Assembly (NCBI RefSeq): GCF_963576545.1
Contig: NW_026870410.1
Location: 1-64,000 of the forward strand
DNA from: Limanda limanda
Lineage: Eukaryota; Chordata; Actinopteri; Pleuronectiformes; Pleuronectidae
DNA: 64,000 nucleotides
Reading direction: 5' to 3'
Shown: piece after piece, positions 49,524-63,899 of the stretch
Numbering within the stretch: the stretch's first letter is position 1
Layout of the letters: the number at the start of each line of letters is the position of its first letter
Notes under the pieces: generated by a model
The model's database searches: none
What the model was told of the DNA's origin: nothing
Seen by the model: the letters and a program-made list of their open reading frames with translations, nothing else
Program-made: the position numbers and the translations under genes

Positions 49524-52184
49524 AGTGTGTGTCCAAATAATTTAATTGTAATCTAATTCTAAGGTAATTTAGGAAGGATTAACGGTTTTGTTTAGGAACT
49601 GGTTAGGGTAAGGTTTTAGGGTTAGGCATCAGATTACTATCTTAGGTTTAGGCCTGGGTTCCTTGGTTAGGGTTAGAATAAGGGTTAGGGTTAGGCCTAG
49701 ATTTACCAGGTTAGGTTCAGGCGTTAGGTTCAGGCGTCAGGTTAACTTGGTTAGGTTTAGAGTAAAGGTTTTGGTTAAGGTTAGGATAATGGTTAAAATT
49801 CTGAATGAGGTGTAGGGCTCTGGTTCTGAGTTCCAGTCCTAGAAGAGACTCTGGAGTGAGCATCCTTTCAGGTTTAAGCCTCTTCAGTAGTTCGACCTTG
49901 ATAGGACAGCTGGGTCATACTCACACACTGCTCAGGGGTCAGTGGGGGTTGAAGCATCACGGTGTTCATCCTTCTGTTGGTTTTGAAGCAGGAGCTGAAT
50001 GCTGTGAAGCTAGGAGCTAGAACCTAAAAGCTAGAACCTAGAAGCTAGGAGCTAGGAGCTATGAAGCTAATTAAGTTTTAAATTATAAGTGCTGTTCTGG
50101 GTTTCATACACCGCTAGACACCAGGACATGCTTTAATCTTATTACAACAGCAGACTGATCTTGGATTCCTCCATGATTTGCCTTAGAGTGCTGCTTGCAT
50201 GTGTGTCCACTATACTCTGTGTGTAGTCACTCTTAGTTATGGTGTTATCACGTTTTAAATTTTATACTCTAACATGGTCTTTGTTAAGAGTTCTTCCTCT
50301 GGGGATGGTAATTATCCTATAATTTTAATTTTGTGTGGCTAATCTGCAGAGATATTTAGAGAAAAACGGGACTTTTTTCAGGAAGTGTTCATTTTCCCAG
50401 AATGCATTGCTGCAGGTGGTCCAGATGGTAATCTATTAAACCTGTTTAAAATTGAATAATTGTGGGTTTTATTTATCTGACAAAGTAATATAACTCTTAA
50501 TTAATCATTAAACCAATATATAGATATATAATTCATTAATTTAAAACAATTTATTTATAATTTATTAATTTAAAATTATTAAAATCTTAAATTTGATATA
50601 TTCCTAATTTCTTGTGATAACAAAATGAAATGAGGGAAACAGAGTCAGGGAGAGAAGCCTGTCCGGGCTAGCCCTCCCCCGCCGGATCGGGCTGTTTACT
50701 CTGTCCCCCCCTTTAACTCTCTCACTTACTGAAGTGAGGGAAAAAAGGGAGAAGAGTGATTCTTTTAATGAATGAAATACTTGAGTTTTCAATATGCTAA
50801 TTTTAATTGTTTCGTGATTTCCTCTAGGGTTTGTTTATAAAGGTTGATCTCTGGTAAGTCTGGGTGGTGTATTATTTTCTAGAAACTTAATATTCATCTT
50901 TTTTCAGATTTGAAGACAGAGCTCAGGTCTGGGTTTTTTCTGTCTCTTGCTTTGAATAAACTCTGCTGGTTCTAGTCTTTGTTCCTGACCTTTCTTGTGG
51001 TTTAGAAGTATCGTTATCAGTTACACTGGGTTATGTTTGAGGATTTGGGGTCCTTAGACTAGTTCTTTACTCCTTTGTGTTTTGGTAATTATCCTATAAT
51101 TTTAATTTTGTGTGGCTAATCTGCAGAGATATTTAGAGAAAAACGGGACTTTTTTCAGGAAGTGTTCATTTTCCCAGAATGCATTGCTGCAGGTGGTCCA
51201 GATGGTAATCTATTAAACCTGTTTAAAATTGAATAATTGTGGGTTTTATTTATCTGACAAAGTAATATAACTCTTAATTAATCATTAAACCAATATATAG
51301 ATATATAATTCATTAATTTAAAACAATTTATTTATAATTTATTAATTTATTTAAAATTATTAAAATCTTAAATTTGATATATTCCTAATTTCTTGTGATA
51401 ACAAAATGAAATGAGGGAAACAGAGTCAGGGAGAGAAGCCTGTCCGGGCTAGCCCTCCCCCGCCGGATCGGGCTGTGTACTCTGTCCCCCCCTTTAACTC
51501 TCTCACTTACTGAAGTGAGGGAAAAAAGGGAGAAGAGTGATTCTTTTAATGAATGAAATACTTGAGTTTTCAATATGCTAATTTTAATTGTTTTGTGATT
51601 TCCTCTAGGGTTTGTTTATAAAGGTTGATCTCTGGTAAGTCTGGGTGGTGTATTATTTTCTAGAAACTTAATATTCATCTTTTTTCAGATTTGAAGACAG
51701 AGCTCAGGTCTGGGTTTTTTCTGTCTCTTGCTTTGAATAAACTCTGCTGGTTCTAGTCTTTGTTCCTGACCTTTCTTGTGGTTTAGAAGTATCGTTATCA
51801 GTTACACTGGGTTATGTTTGAGGATTTGGGGTCCTTAGACTAGTTCTTTACTCCTTTGTGTCACCCATCAGTTCACATCCTTGCGTTGATTCTTGGTTGC
51901 AGGTGTAGGGAGCCTAAGAGAGAGAGAAAAAAAGGCGTTTTCCTGTTTCCTATTGGAAATGGAGGAGAGAGGAGAATTGTTTTGGTGGGAATATGCAAAT
52001 CGTTTTTCAAAGAGGGCTCGCTCGTCCGATGGCTCGGGCTGGGTTAGGGTTAGAAGAGATATCTCGATGACACCCCCTGCTTCGTCCAACGACTGGGCAG
52101 TTTGGATTAGGGCGCCAAAGGCAATGCACTGGCCGACGCTCGTCATTAAGACCCCCCATTCTCACATATTCCCTTTGCCAAATT

Positions 52185-52234
<50 letters not shown>

Positions 52235-52436
52235 TTTATTTTTAAAAAAAACGAGGTGGTTGTTTGTTTAATTTAAACGGAGTTGGTTGGACTATTTTTT
52301 TCTATAGGCACTATTTTGATTTCCTAGTTTGATTGAACACATCATCAGTAGTTGACCTCAGGATCACTGGATGTTTCGGCCATTACGACTAGACACCCTC
52401 ACCTGAGGGAGGCCCAGCCGAGGTTGATCAAACCCC
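49524..52436 (+). repeat. Unit 20, type B, interrupted T run
   Basis: 2913 bp. D1 50307-51080, D2 51084-51861. T run of 48 at 52186-52233, then G at 52234 and three T: the only interrupted long T run in the window. Confidence 0.96.
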
Positions 52437-55097
52437 AGTGTGTGTCCAAATAATTTAATTGTAATCTAATTCTAAGGTAATTTAGGAAGGATTAACGGTT
52501 TTGTTTAGGAACTGGTTAGGGTAAGGTTTTAGGGTTAGGCATCAGATTACTATCTTAGGTTTAGGCCTGGGTTCCTTGGTTAGGGTTAGAATAAGGGTTA
52601 GGGTTAGGCCTAGATTTACCAGGTTAGGTTCAGGCGTTAGGTTCAGGCGTCAGGTTAACTTGGTTAGGTTTAGAGTAAAGGTTTTGGTTAAGGTTAGGAT
52701 AATGGTTAAAATTCTGAATGAGGTGTAGGGCTCTGGTTCTGAGTTCCAGTCCTAGAAGAGACTCTGGAGTGAGCATCCTTTCAGGTTTAAGCCTCTTCAG
52801 TAGTTCGACCTTGATAGGACAGCTGGGTCATACTCACACACTGCTCAGGGGTCAGTGGGGGTTGAAGCATCACGGTGTTCATCCTTCTGTTGGTTTTGAA
52901 GCAGGAGCTGAATGCTGTGAAGCTAGGAGCTAGAACCTAAAAGCTAGAACCTAGAAGCTAGGAGCTAGGAGCTATGAAGCTAATTAAGTTTTAAATTATA
53001 AGTGCTGTTCTGGGTTTCATACACCGCTAGACACCAGGACATGCTTTAATCTTATTACAACAGCAGACTGATCTTGGATTCCTCCATGATTTGCCTTAGA
53101 GTGCTGCTTGCATGTGTGTCCACTATACTCTGTGTGTAGTCACTCTTAGTTATGGTGTTATCACGTTTTAAATTTTATACTCTAACATGGTCTTTGTTAA
53201 GAGTTCTTCCTCTGGGGATGGTAATTATCCTATAATTTTAATTTTGTGTGGCTAATCTGCAGAGATATTTAGAGAAAAACGGGACTTTTTTCAGGAAGTG
53301 TTCATTTTCCCAGAATGCATTGCTGCAGGTGGTCCAGATGGTAATCTATTAAACCTGTTTAAAATTGAATAATTGTGGGTTTTATTTATCTGACAAAGTA
53401 ATATAACTCTTAATTAATCATTAAACCAATATATAGATATATAATTCATTAATTTAAAACAATTTATTTATAATTTATTAATTTAAAATTATTAAAATCT
53501 TAAATTTGATATATTCCTAATTTCTTGTGATAACAAAATGAAATGAGGGAAACAGAGTCAGGGAGAGAAGCCTGTCCGGGCTAGCCCTCCCCCGCCGGAT
53601 CGGGCTGTTTACTCTGTCCCCCCCTTTAACTCTCTCACTTACTGAAGTGAGGGAAAAAAGGGAGAAGAGTGATTCTTTTAATGAATGAAATACTTGAGTT
53701 TTCAATATGCTAATTTTAATTGTTTCGTGATTTCCTCTAGGGTTTGTTTATAAAGGTTGATCTCTGGTAAGTCTGGGTGGTGTATTATTTTCTAGAAACT
53801 TAATATTCATCTTTTTTCAGATTTGAAGACAGAGCTCAGGTCTGGGTTTTTTCTGTCTCTTGCTTTGAATAAACTCTGCTGGTTCTAGTCTTTGTTCCTG
53901 ACCTTTCTTGTGGTTTAGAAGTATCGTTATCAGTTACACTGGGTTATGTTTGAGGATTTGGGGTCCTTAGACTAGTTCTTTACTCCTTTGTGTTTTGGTA
54001 ATTATCCTATAATTTTAATTTTGTGTGGCTAATCTGCAGAGATATTTAGAGAAAAACGGGACTTTTTTCAGGAAGTGTTCATTTTCCCAGAATGCATTGC
54101 TGCAGGTGGTCCAGATGGTAATCTATTAAACCTGTTTAAAATTGAATAATTGTGGGTTTTATTTATCTGACAAAGTAATATAACTCTTAATTAATCATTA
54201 AACCAATATATAGATATATAATTCATTAATTTAAAACAATTTATTTATAATTTATTAATTTATTTAAAATTATTAAAATCTTAAATTTGATATATTCCTA
54301 ATTTCTTGTGATAACAAAATGAAATGAGGGAAACAGAGTCAGGGAGAGAAGCCTGTCCGGGCTAGCCCTCCCCCGCCGGATCGGGCTGTGTACTCTGTCC
54401 CCCCCTTTAACTCTCTCACTTACTGAAGTGAGGGAAAAAAGGGAGAAGAGTGATTCTTTTAATGAATGAAATACTTGAGTTTTCAATATGCTAATTTTAA
54501 TTGTTTTGTGATTTCCTCTAGGGTTTGTTTATAAAGGTTGATCTCTGGTAAGTCTGGGTGGTGTATTATTTTCTAGAAACTTAATATTCATCTTTTTTCA
54601 GATTTGAAGACAGAGCTCAGGTCTGGGTTTTTTCTGTCTCTTGCTTTGAATAAACTCTGCTGGTTCTAGTCTTTGTTCCTGACCTTTCTTGTGGTTTAGA
54701 AGTATCGTTATCAGTTACACTGGGTTATGTTTGAGGATTTGGGGTCCTTAGACTAGTTCTTTACTCCTTTGTGTCACCCATCAGTTCACATCCTTGCGTT
54801 GATTCTTGGTTGCAGGTGTAGGGAGCCTAAGAGAGAGAGAAAAAAAGGCGTTTTCCTGTTTCCTATTGGAAATGGAGGAGAGAGGAGAATTGTTTTGGTG
54901 GGAATATGCAAATCGTTTTTCAAAGAGGGCTCGCTCGTCCGATGGCTCGGGCTGGGTTAGGGTTAGAAGAGATATCTCGATGACACCCCCTGCTTCGTCC
55001 AACGACTGGGCAGTTTGGATTAGGGCGCCAAAGGCAATGCACTGGCCGACGCTCGTCATTAAGACCCCCCATTCTCACATATTCCCTTTGCCAAATT

Positions 55098-55164
<67 letters not shown>

Positions 55165-55363
55165 TTTTAAAAAAAAAACGAGGTGGTTGTTTGTTTAATT
55201 TAAACGGAGTTGGTTGGACTATTTTTTTCTATAGGCACTATTTTGATTTCCTAGTTTGATTGAACACATCATCAGTAGTTGACCTCAGGATCACTGGATG
55301 TTTCGGCCATTACGACTAGACACCCTCACCTGAGGGAGGCCCAGCCGAGGTTGATCAAACCCC
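52437..55363 (+). repeat. Unit 21, type B
   Basis: 2927 bp, the longest unit. D1 53220-53993, D2 53997-54774. T run of 64 at 55099-55162, followed by A, T5 and A10, two A more than in other units. Confidence 0.97.
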
Positions 55364-58024
55364 AGTGTGTGTCCAAATAATTTAATTGTAATCTAATTCT
55401 AAGGTAATTTAGGAAGGATTAACGGTTTTGTTTAGGAACTGGTTAGGGTAAGGTTTTAGGGTTAGGCATCAGATTACTATCTTAGGTTTAGGCCTGGGTT
55501 CCTTGGTTAGGGTTAGAATAAGGGTTAGGGTTAGGCCTAGATTTACCAGGTTAGGTTCAGGCGTTAGGTTCAGGCGTCAGGTTAACTTGGTTAGGTTTAG
55601 AGTAAAGGTTTTGGTTAAGGTTAGGATAATGGTTAAAATTCTGAATGAGGTGTAGGGCTCTGGTTCTGAGTTCCAGTCCTAGAAGAGACTCTGGAGTGAG
55701 CATCCTTTCAGGTTTAAGCCTCTTCAGTAGTTCGACCTTGATAGGACAGCTGGGTCATACTCACACACTGCTCAGGGGTCAGTGGGGGTTGAAGCATCAC
55801 GGTGTTCATCCTTCTGTTGGTTTTGAAGCAGGAGCTGAATGCTGTGAAGCTAGGAGCTAGAACCTAAAAGCTAGAACCTAGAAGCTAGGAGCTAGGAGCT
55901 ATGAAGCTAATTAAGTTTTAAATTATAAGTGCTGTTCTGGGTTTCATACACCGCTAGACACCAGGACATGCTTTAATCTTATTACAACAGCAGACTGATC
56001 TTGGATTCCTCCATGATTTGCCTTAGAGTGCTGCTTGCATGTGTGTCCACTATACTCTGTGTGTAGTCACTCTTAGTTATGGTGTTATCACGTTTTAAAT
56101 TTTATACTCTAACATGGTCTTTGTTAAGAGTTCTTCCTCTGGGGATGGTAATTATCCTATAATTTTAATTTTGTGTGGCTAATCTGCAGAGATATTTAGA
56201 GAAAAACGGGACTTTTTTCAGGAAGTGTTCATTTTCCCAGAATGCATTGCTGCAGGTGGTCCAGATGGTAATCTATTAAACCTGTTTAAAATTGAATAAT
56301 TGTGGGTTTTATTTATCTGACAAAGTAATATAACTCTTAATTAATCATTAAACCAATATATAGATATATAATTCATTAATTTAAAACAATTTATTTATAA
56401 TTTATTAATTTAAAATTATTAAAATCTTAAATTTGATATATTCCTAATTTCTTGTGATAACAAAATGAAATGAGGGAAACAGAGTCAGGGAGAGAAGCCT
56501 GTCCGGGCTAGCCCTCCCCCGCCGGATCGGGCTGTTTACTCTGTCCCCCCCTTTAACTCTCTCACTTACTGAAGTGAGGGAAAAAAGGGAGAAGAGTGAT
56601 TCTTTTAATGAATGAAATACTTGAGTTTTCAATATGCTAATTTTAATTGTTTCGTGATTTCCTCTAGGGTTTGTTTATAAAGGTTGATCTCTGGTAAGTC
56701 TGGGTGGTGTATTATTTTCTAGAAACTTAATATTCATCTTTTTTCAGATTTGAAGACAGAGCTCAGGTCTGGGTTTTTTCTGTCTCTTGCTTTGAATAAA
56801 CTCTGCTGGTTCTAGTCTTTGTTCCTGACCTTTCTTGTGGTTTAGAAGTATCGTTATCAGTTACACTGGGTTATGTTTGAGGATTTGGGGTCCTTAGACT
56901 AGTTCTTTACTCCTTTGTGTTTTGGTAATTATCCTATAATTTTAATTTTGTGTGGCTAATCTGCAGAGATATTTAGAGAAAAACGGGACTTTTTTCAGGA
57001 AGTGTTCATTTTCCCAGAATGCATTGCTGCAGGTGGTCCAGATGGTAATCTATTAAACCTGTTTAAAATTGAATAATTGTGGGTTTTATTTATCTGACAA
57101 AGTAATATAACTCTTAATTAATCATTAAACCAATATATAGATATATAATTCATTAATTTAAAACAATTTATTTATAATTTATTAATTTATTTAAAATTAT
57201 TAAAATCTTAAATTTGATATATTCCTAATTTCTTGTGATAACAAAATGAAATGAGGGAAACAGAGTCAGGGAGAGAAGCCTGTCCGGGCTAGCCCTCCCC
57301 CGCCGGATCGGGCTGTGTACTCTGTCCCCCCCTTTAACTCTCTCACTTACTGAAGTGAGGGAAAAAAGGGAGAAGAGTGATTCTTTTAATGAATGAAATA
57401 CTTGAGTTTTCAATATGCTAATTTTAATTGTTTTGTGATTTCCTCTAGGGTTTGTTTATAAAGGTTGATCTCTGGTAAGTCTGGGTGGTGTATTATTTTC
57501 TAGAAACTTAATATTCATCTTTTTTCAGATTTGAAGACAGAGCTCAGGTCTGGGTTTTTTCTGTCTCTTGCTTTGAATAAACTCTGCTGGTTCTAGTCTT
57601 TGTTCCTGACCTTTCTTGTGGTTTAGAAGTATCGTTATCAGTTACACTGGGTTATGTTTGAGGATTTGGGGTCCTTAGACTAGTTCTTTACTCCTTTGTG
57701 TCACCCATCAGTTCACATCCTTGCGTTGATTCTTGGTTGCAGGTGTAGGGAGCCTAAGAGAGAGAGAAAAAAAGGCGTTTTCCTGTTTCCTATTGGAAAT
57801 GGAGGAGAGAGGAGAATTGTTTTGGTGGGAATATGCAAATCGTTTTTCAAAGAGGGCTCGCTCGTCCGATGGCTCGGGCTGGGTTAGGGTTAGAAGAGAT
57901 ATCTCGATGACACCCCCTGCTTCGTCCAACGACTGGGCAGTTTGGATTAGGGCGCCAAAGGCAATGCACTGGCCGACGCTCGTCATTAAGACCCCCCATT
58001 CTCACATATTCCCTTTGCCAAATT

Positions 58025-58064
<40 letters not shown>

Positions 58065-58261
58065 TTTTAAAAAAAACGAGGTGGTTGTTTGTTTAATTTA
58101 AACGGAGTTGGTTGGACTATTTTTTTCTATAGGCACTATTTTGATTTCCTAGTTTGATTGAACACATCATCAGTAGTTGACCTCAGGATCACTGGATGTT
58201 TCGGCCATTACGACTAGACACCCTCACCTGAGGGAGGCCCAGCCGAGGTTGATCAAACCCC
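55364..58261 (+). repeat. Unit 22, type B
   Basis: 2898 bp. D1 56147-56920, D2 56924-57701. T run of 37 at 58026-58062. Confidence 0.97.
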
Positions 58262-60922
58262 AGTGTGTGTCCAAATAATTTAATTGTAATCTAATTCTAA
58301 GGTAATTTAGGAAGGATTAACGGTTTTGTTTAGGAACTGGTTAGGGTAAGGTTTTAGGGTTAGGCATCAGATTACTATCTTAGGTTTAGGCCTGGGTTCC
58401 TTGGTTAGGGTTAGAATAAGGGTTAGGGTTAGGCCTAGATTTACCAGGTTAGGTTCAGGCGTTAGGTTCAGGCGTCAGGTTAACTTGGTTAGGTTTAGAG
58501 TAAAGGTTTTGGTTAAGGTTAGGATAATGGTTAAAATTCTGAATGAGGTGTAGGGCTCTGGTTCTGAGTTCCAGTCCTAGAAGAGACTCTGGAGTGAGCA
58601 TCCTTTCAGGTTTAAGCCTCTTCAGTAGTTCGACCTTGATAGGACAGCTGGGTCATACTCACACACTGCTCAGGGGTCAGTGGGGGTTGAAGCATCACGG
58701 TGTTCATCCTTCTGTTGGTTTTGAAGCAGGAGCTGAATGCTGTGAAGCTAGGAGCTAGAACCTAAAAGCTAGAACCTAGAAGCTAGGAGCTAGGAGCTAT
58801 GAAGCTAATTAAGTTTTAAATTATAAGTGCTGTTCTGGGTTTCATACACCGCTAGACACCAGGACATGCTTTAATCTTATTACAACAGCAGACTGATCTT
58901 GGATTCCTCCATGATTTGCCTTAGAGTGCTGCTTGCATGTGTGTCCACTATACTCTGTGTGTAGTCACTCTTAGTTATGGTGTTATCACGTTTTAAATTT
59001 TATACTCTAACATGGTCTTTGTTAAGAGTTCTTCCTCTGGGGATGGTAATTATCCTATAATTTTAATTTTGTGTGGCTAATCTGCAGAGATATTTAGAGA
59101 AAAACGGGACTTTTTTCAGGAAGTGTTCATTTTCCCAGAATGCATTGCTGCAGGTGGTCCAGATGGTAATCTATTAAACCTGTTTAAAATTGAATAATTG
59201 TGGGTTTTATTTATCTGACAAAGTAATATAACTCTTAATTAATCATTAAACCAATATATAGATATATAATTCATTAATTTAAAACAATTTATTTATAATT
59301 TATTAATTTAAAATTATTAAAATCTTAAATTTGATATATTCCTAATTTCTTGTGATAACAAAATGAAATGAGGGAAACAGAGTCAGGGAGAGAAGCCTGT
59401 CCGGGCTAGCCCTCCCCCGCCGGATCGGGCTGTTTACTCTGTCCCCCCCTTTAACTCTCTCACTTACTGAAGTGAGGGAAAAAAGGGAGAAGAGTGATTC
59501 TTTTAATGAATGAAATACTTGAGTTTTCAATATGCTAATTTTAATTGTTTCGTGATTTCCTCTAGGGTTTGTTTATAAAGGTTGATCTCTGGTAAGTCTG
59601 GGTGGTGTATTATTTTCTAGAAACTTAATATTCATCTTTTTTCAGATTTGAAGACAGAGCTCAGGTCTGGGTTTTTTCTGTCTCTTGCTTTGAATAAACT
59701 CTGCTGGTTCTAGTCTTTGTTCCTGACCTTTCTTGTGGTTTAGAAGTATCGTTATCAGTTACACTGGGTTATGTTTGAGGATTTGGGGTCCTTAGACTAG
59801 TTCTTTACTCCTTTGTGTTTTGGTAATTATCCTATAATTTTAATTTTGTGTGGCTAATCTGCAGAGATATTTAGAGAAAAACGGGACTTTTTTCAGGAAG
59901 TGTTCATTTTCCCAGAATGCATTGCTGCAGGTGGTCCAGATGGTAATCTATTAAACCTGTTTAAAATTGAATAATTGTGGGTTTTATTTATCTGACAAAG
60001 TAATATAACTCTTAATTAATCATTAAACCAATATATAGATATATAATTCATTAATTTAAAACAATTTATTTATAATTTATTAATTTATTTAAAATTATTA
60101 AAATCTTAAATTTGATATATTCCTAATTTCTTGTGATAACAAAATGAAATGAGGGAAACAGAGTCAGGGAGAGAAGCCTGTCCGGGCTAGCCCTCCCCCG
60201 CCGGATCGGGCTGTGTACTCTGTCCCCCCCTTTAACTCTCTCACTTACTGAAGTGAGGGAAAAAAGGGAGAAGAGTGATTCTTTTAATGAATGAAATACT
60301 TGAGTTTTCAATATGCTAATTTTAATTGTTTTGTGATTTCCTCTAGGGTTTGTTTATAAAGGTTGATCTCTGGTAAGTCTGGGTGGTGTATTATTTTCTA
60401 GAAACTTAATATTCATCTTTTTTCAGATTTGAAGACAGAGCTCAGGTCTGGGTTTTTTCTGTCTCTTGCTTTGAATAAACTCTGCTGGTTCTAGTCTTTG
60501 TTCCTGACCTTTCTTGTGGTTTAGAAGTATCGTTATCAGTTACACTGGGTTATGTTTGAGGATTTGGGGTCCTTAGACTAGTTCTTTACTCCTTTGTGTC
60601 ACCCATCAGTTCACATCCTTGCGTTGATTCTTGGTTGCAGGTGTAGGGAGCCTAAGAGAGAGAGAAAAAAAGGCGTTTTCCTGTTTCCTATTGGAAATGG
60701 AGGAGAGAGGAGAATTGTTTTGGTGGGAATATGCAAATCGTTTTTCAAAGAGGGCTCGCTCGTCCGATGGCTCGGGCTGGGTTAGGGTTAGAAGAGATAT
60801 CTCGATGACACCCCCTGCTTCGTCCAACGACTGGGCAGTTTGGATTAGGGCGCCAAAGGCAATGCACTGGCCGACGCTCGTCATTAAGACCCCCCATTCT
60901 CACATATTCCCTTTGCCAAATT

Positions 60923-60986
<64 letters not shown>

Positions 60987-61183
60987 TTTTAAAAAAAACG
61001 AGGTGGTTGTTTGTTTAATTTAAACGGAGTTGGTTGGACTATTTTTTTCTATAGGCACTATTTTGATTTCCTAGTTTGATTGAACACATCATCAGTAGTT
61101 GACCTCAGGATCACTGGATGTTTCGGCCATTACGACTAGACACCCTCACCTGAGGGAGGCCCAGCCGAGGTTGATCAAACCCC
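58262..61183 (+). repeat. Unit 23, type B
   Basis: 2922 bp. D1 59045-59818, D2 59822-60599. T run of 61 at 60924-60984. Confidence 0.97.
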
Positions 61184-63844
61184 AGTGTGTGTCCAAATAA
61201 TTTAATTGTAATCTAATTCTAAGGTAATTTAGGAAGGATTAACGGTTTTGTTTAGGAACTGGTTAGGGTAAGGTTTTAGGGTTAGGCATCAGATTACTAT
61301 CTTAGGTTTAGGCCTGGGTTCCTTGGTTAGGGTTAGAATAAGGGTTAGGGTTAGGCCTAGATTTACCAGGTTAGGTTCAGGCGTTAGGTTCAGGCGTCAG
61401 GTTAACTTGGTTAGGTTTAGAGTAAAGGTTTTGGTTAAGGTTAGGATAATGGTTAAAATTCTGAATGAGGTGTAGGGCTCTGGTTCTGAGTTCCAGTCCT
61501 AGAAGAGACTCTGGAGTGAGCATCCTTTCAGGTTTAAGCCTCTTCAGTAGTTCGACCTTGATAGGACAGCTGGGTCATACTCACACACTGCTCAGGGGTC
61601 AGTGGGGGTTGAAGCATCACGGTGTTCATCCTTCTGTTGGTTTTGAAGCAGGAGCTGAATGCTGTGAAGCTAGGAGCTAGAACCTAAAAGCTAGAACCTA
61701 GAAGCTAGGAGCTAGGAGCTATGAAGCTAATTAAGTTTTAAATTATAAGTGCTGTTCTGGGTTTCATACACCGCTAGACACCAGGACATGCTTTAATCTT
61801 ATTACAACAGCAGACTGATCTTGGATTCCTCCATGATTTGCCTTAGAGTGCTGCTTGCATGTGTGTCCACTATACTCTGTGTGTAGTCACTCTTAGTTAT
61901 GGTGTTATCACGTTTTAAATTTTATACTCTAACATGGTCTTTGTTAAGAGTTCTTCCTCTGGGGATGGTAATTATCCTATAATTTTAATTTTGTGTGGCT
62001 AATCTGCAGAGATATTTAGAGAAAAACGGGACTTTTTTCAGGAAGTGTTCATTTTCCCAGAATGCATTGCTGCAGGTGGTCCAGATGGTAATCTATTAAA
62101 CCTGTTTAAAATTGAATAATTGTGGGTTTTATTTATCTGACAAAGTAATATAACTCTTAATTAATCATTAAACCAATATATAGATATATAATTCATTAAT
62201 TTAAAACAATTTATTTATAATTTATTAATTTAAAATTATTAAAATCTTAAATTTGATATATTCCTAATTTCTTGTGATAACAAAATGAAATGAGGGAAAC
62301 AGAGTCAGGGAGAGAAGCCTGTCCGGGCTAGCCCTCCCCCGCCGGATCGGGCTGTTTACTCTGTCCCCCCCTTTAACTCTCTCACTTACTGAAGTGAGGG
62401 AAAAAAGGGAGAAGAGTGATTCTTTTAATGAATGAAATACTTGAGTTTTCAATATGCTAATTTTAATTGTTTCGTGATTTCCTCTAGGGTTTGTTTATAA
62501 AGGTTGATCTCTGGTAAGTCTGGGTGGTGTATTATTTTCTAGAAACTTAATATTCATCTTTTTTCAGATTTGAAGACAGAGCTCAGGTCTGGGTTTTTTC
62601 TGTCTCTTGCTTTGAATAAACTCTGCTGGTTCTAGTCTTTGTTCCTGACCTTTCTTGTGGTTTAGAAGTATCGTTATCAGTTACACTGGGTTATGTTTGA
62701 GGATTTGGGGTCCTTAGACTAGTTCTTTACTCCTTTGTGTTTTGGTAATTATCCTATAATTTTAATTTTGTGTGGCTAATCTGCAGAGATATTTAGAGAA
62801 AAACGGGACTTTTTTCAGGAAGTGTTCATTTTCCCAGAATGCATTGCTGCAGGTGGTCCAGATGGTAATCTATTAAACCTGTTTAAAATTGAATAATTGT
62901 GGGTTTTATTTATCTGACAAAGTAATATAACTCTTAATTAATCATTAAACCAATATATAGATATATAATTCATTAATTTAAAACAATTTATTTATAATTT
63001 ATTAATTTATTTAAAATTATTAAAATCTTAAATTTGATATATTCCTAATTTCTTGTGATAACAAAATGAAATGAGGGAAACAGAGTCAGGGAGAGAAGCC
63101 TGTCCGGGCTAGCCCTCCCCCGCCGGATCGGGCTGTGTACTCTGTCCCCCCCTTTAACTCTCTCACTTACTGAAGTGAGGGAAAAAAGGGAGAAGAGTGA
63201 TTCTTTTAATGAATGAAATACTTGAGTTTTCAATATGCTAATTTTAATTGTTTTGTGATTTCCTCTAGGGTTTGTTTATAAAGGTTGATCTCTGGTAAGT
63301 CTGGGTGGTGTATTATTTTCTAGAAACTTAATATTCATCTTTTTTCAGATTTGAAGACAGAGCTCAGGTCTGGGTTTTTTCTGTCTCTTGCTTTGAATAA
63401 ACTCTGCTGGTTCTAGTCTTTGTTCCTGACCTTTCTTGTGGTTTAGAAGTATCGTTATCAGTTACACTGGGTTATGTTTGAGGATTTGGGGTCCTTAGAC
63501 TAGTTCTTTACTCCTTTGTGTCACCCATCAGTTCACATCCTTGCGTTGATTCTTGGTTGCAGGTGTAGGGAGCCTAAGAGAGAGAGAGAAAAAGGCGTTT
63601 TCCTGTTTCCTATTGGAAATGGAGGAGAGAGGAGAATTGTTTTGGTGGGAATATGCAAATCGTTTTTCAAAGAGGGCTCGCTCGTCCGATGGCTCGGGCT
63701 GGGTTAGGGTTAGAAGAGATATCTCGATGACACCCCCTGCTTCGTCCAACGACTGGGCAGTTTGGATTAGGGCGCCAAAGGCAATGCACTGGCCGACGCT
63801 CGTCATTAAGACCCCCCATTCTCACATATTCCCTTTGCCAAATT

Positions 63845-63899
<55 letters not shown>

